Below, in pieces: positions 6,453 through 7,617 of a stretch of 7,617 bases of DNA. The position numbers and the translations under genes were made by a program. This DNA comes from Lachnospiraceae bacterium. GTDB taxonomy: Bacteria > Bacillota > Clostridia > Lachnospirales > Lachnospiraceae. The notes below the pieces were generated by a model. That model did not search any database and was not told where the DNA came from. It saw only the letters and a list, made by a program, of their open reading frames with translations. Within the stretch, counting starts at the first letter, position 1. Every line of letters begins with the position of its first letter. The stretch is taken from the NCBI GenBank assembly GCA_003535955.1, contig DPZM01000130.1, forward strand, positions 6,516-14,132. Direction: 5' to 3'.

Positions 6453-6833
6453 ATGCAGAATGCGGTAGCCTTGGGAATTCTTGTTGTGATCCTGATATTG
6501 GCAGTATACGGGATAGTAAAACGAATACGATTCGGCTCATCATGCTGCGGCACAAAAGCAGAGCCTGAAAAAAGGATCAAGGTGCGGGATAAAAATAAAG
6601 CACATTATCCGTACAGCTATGTTTTGGGTATAGAGGGGATGCGTTGCAAAGGGTGCGCCCTTCGGATTGAGAATGCTTTTAATCAAACGGAGGGAAGATG
6701 GGCAAAAGCAGATGTTAAACGTAAAGAGGTGAAGCTGTTATCCAAACGGGACGAAACTAAAAAGGATCTTCAGGCTGTGATAGAAGGAGCAGGATATCGA
6801 ATGGTTTCCGGCAATAATTTGCCAAAGGGTTAG
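6453..6833 (+). CDS. Membrane-anchored heavy-metal-associated (HMA) domain protein of the feo cluster
   Basis: A 126-residue protein. Residues 3-22 form one membrane helix, followed by KRIRFGSSCCG (Cys 31 and 32), similar in plan to a FeoB-associated Cys-rich protein. After a charged linker, residues about 56-119 form an HMA-like fold with the metal-binding motif GMRCKGC (C65 and C68) in the expected first loop, then RIENAFNQTEGRWAKADVKRKEVKLL and an ending EGAGYRMVS that matches the typical HMA finish G-Y-x-V. HMA domains bind soft or transition metals through the CxxC pair; which metal is not clear, and a role in metal handling beside the Feo channel is inferred from position. AAGGAG (6439-6444) is 8 bases before the ATG. 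It starts 25 bases after the feoB stop, consistent with the same operon. Confidence 0.78.
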   Translation: MQNAVALGILVVILILAVYGIVKRIRFGSSCCGTKAEPEKRIKVRDKNKAHYPYSYVLGIEGMRCKGCALRIENAFNQTEGRWAKADVKRKEVKLLSKRDETKKDLQAVIEGAGYRMVSGNNLPKG

Positions 6834-6950
6834 CATGATTTTGATTTTTAAGGCATGATACGGACGCAGGAAATGGCTGGGAGCGAAGTGATAGTGTATA
6901 GGTGAAATGGGTTGCAGCAGAAGGATTCGGTGAATTGGGGAGTCAGTCAT
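6834..6950 (+). other. Intergenic spacer, HMA gene to methyltransferase
   Basis: I see no intrinsic terminator and no convincing -35/-10 pair in these 117 bases. TATAGG at 6897-6902 lacks a partner hexamer. The only supported signal is GGGGAG (6937-6942), the ribosome binding site of the next gene. Cotranscription of the methyltransferase with feo is possible but undecided. Confidence 0.4.
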
Positions 6951-7617
6951 ATGTCAAAAAAAGCATCAAATCAGGATACAGACCATGTAGGCGCAGTTGA
7001 ACGGGATTCGGACGGGTTGTTCAGAAATGCAAAATTATATCTTAGTGAGATAGAAAATCGTTTTGTATTTGCACATAAGGATCAGGTGTGCAACAGCATG
7101 AAGAAGCAGAAACCCCATGATCCAAATGCTCCTTATGATGGATATGATGAGCGGGAGGATACGGAATACAATGCCAAAAACATTAAACTGGCGAAGGCAG
7201 TTCCTGTCCCGGATAAGATACAAAATGCATACAGATCCTCAAAGAATGTTTATGATGATGTTCTGACACAGGGGAGTTTCTTTAGCAGGCTGTATATCAG
7301 GTTCTTTTGGAGCGGGACGGATGACAATGAGATTGCAGGAAAACTCTTATCATATATTCCGGATGATTTTGCCGGAAGGCTCTTAGACGTTCCGGTGGGG
7401 ACCGCCGTATTTACCGAAAAGAAATGGAAAAGCCTTTCAGGAGCTGAGATCACCTGTCTTGATTACAGTGAAGATATGCTTGAAAAGGCAAAAGAAAGAC
7501 TATATGACTGCAGACATATTTCTTTTATTCAGGGCGATGTGGGAGCGCTTCCAATGGAATACGGAAGGTATGACATAGTCATGAGCATGAACGGATTTCA
7601 TGCTTTTCCGGATAAGA
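6951..7617 (+). CDS. Class I SAM-dependent methyltransferase, 3'-truncated by the window edge
   Basis: The first 222 codons are visible and the frame is open to the end. The Rossmann-type methyltransferase core is clear: motif I LLDVPVGTAVFT (144-155, SAM-binding loop), the acidic end of strand 2 in TCLDYSEDMLEKAKER (168-183), GDVGALP (195-201), and motif IV YDIVMSMNGFHAFP (207-220). The typical lead-in, KNVYDDVLTQGSFFSRLYIRFFW and then YIPDDF, occupies 98-140. Motif I reads GTA rather than the more common GTG, seen also in related clostridial proteins as I recall. The start ATG has GGGGAG 8 bases upstream. Residues 1-87 are charged, polar and not recognisable to me (for example KKQKPHDPNAPYDGYDERED); they precede the usual start of the family. 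The substrate cannot be told from this portion. Confidence 0.85.
   Translation, partial: MSKKASNQDTDHVGAVERDSDGLFRNAKLYLSEIENRFVFAHKDQVCNSMKKQKPHDPNAPYDGYDEREDTEYNAKNIKLAKAVPVPDKIQNAYRSSKNVYDDVLTQGSFFSRLYIRFFWSGTDDNEIAGKLLSYIPDDFAGRLLDVPVGTAVFTEKKWKSLSGAEITCLDYSEDMLEKAKERLYDCRHISFIQGDVGALPMEYGRYDIVMSMNGFHAFPDK

Overview
The window looks like chromosomal DNA from a low-to-mid GC Gram-positive anaerobe, most likely a Lachnospiraceae-type Clostridia (inference). The reasons are strong GGAGG ribosome binding sites, tightly packed operons with ATGA/TGATG overlaps, a BspA-type DUF285 leucine-rich surface protein with bacterial Ig-like domains, a feo operon of the NWPG type, and a methyltransferase with the DVPVGT motif. 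All recognised genes are on the + strand.

Region 1 (49-5223) is one very large gene for a secreted 1724-residue surface protein. It has a signal peptide, three successive modules of about 260 residues built from DUF285/BspA-type repeats, two Ig-like domains, and a long C-terminal half of degenerate beta-type repeats. No sorting signal, C-terminal membrane anchor or lipobox is visible.

Region 2 (5224-5691) has no convincing protein gene but is rich in signals. There is a near-consensus promoter (TTGACA, 17 bases, TAATCT). About 200 bases follow that contain a strong hairpin and end in a textbook intrinsic terminator. A GATAGCTAAC element lies at the predicted start of transcription, and related sequence recurs after the terminator, where it forms a perfect 22-base palindrome just ahead of the feo genes. 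The simplest reading is a metal-controlled small RNA or attenuated leader linked to the feo operon. This is the least explained and most interesting part of the window.

Region 3 (5692-6833) is a ferrous-iron uptake cluster: a FeoB-associated Cys-rich membrane protein, FeoA, FeoB, and a membrane-anchored heavy-metal-associated (HMA) domain protein. The feoB frame is only 108 codons. It carries the start of the G domain (G1 to G3) joined in frame to what looks like the last membrane helix of FeoB. Nearly the whole permease is therefore missing, either by a real internal deletion or by an assembly error. With this allele the locus should not transport iron, although the surrounding genes look intact.

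Region 4 (6951 to the window end) is the first 222 codons of a class I SAM-dependent methyltransferase. It has an unusual N-terminal stretch of about 87 residues before the conserved domain and is cut off by the window edge.
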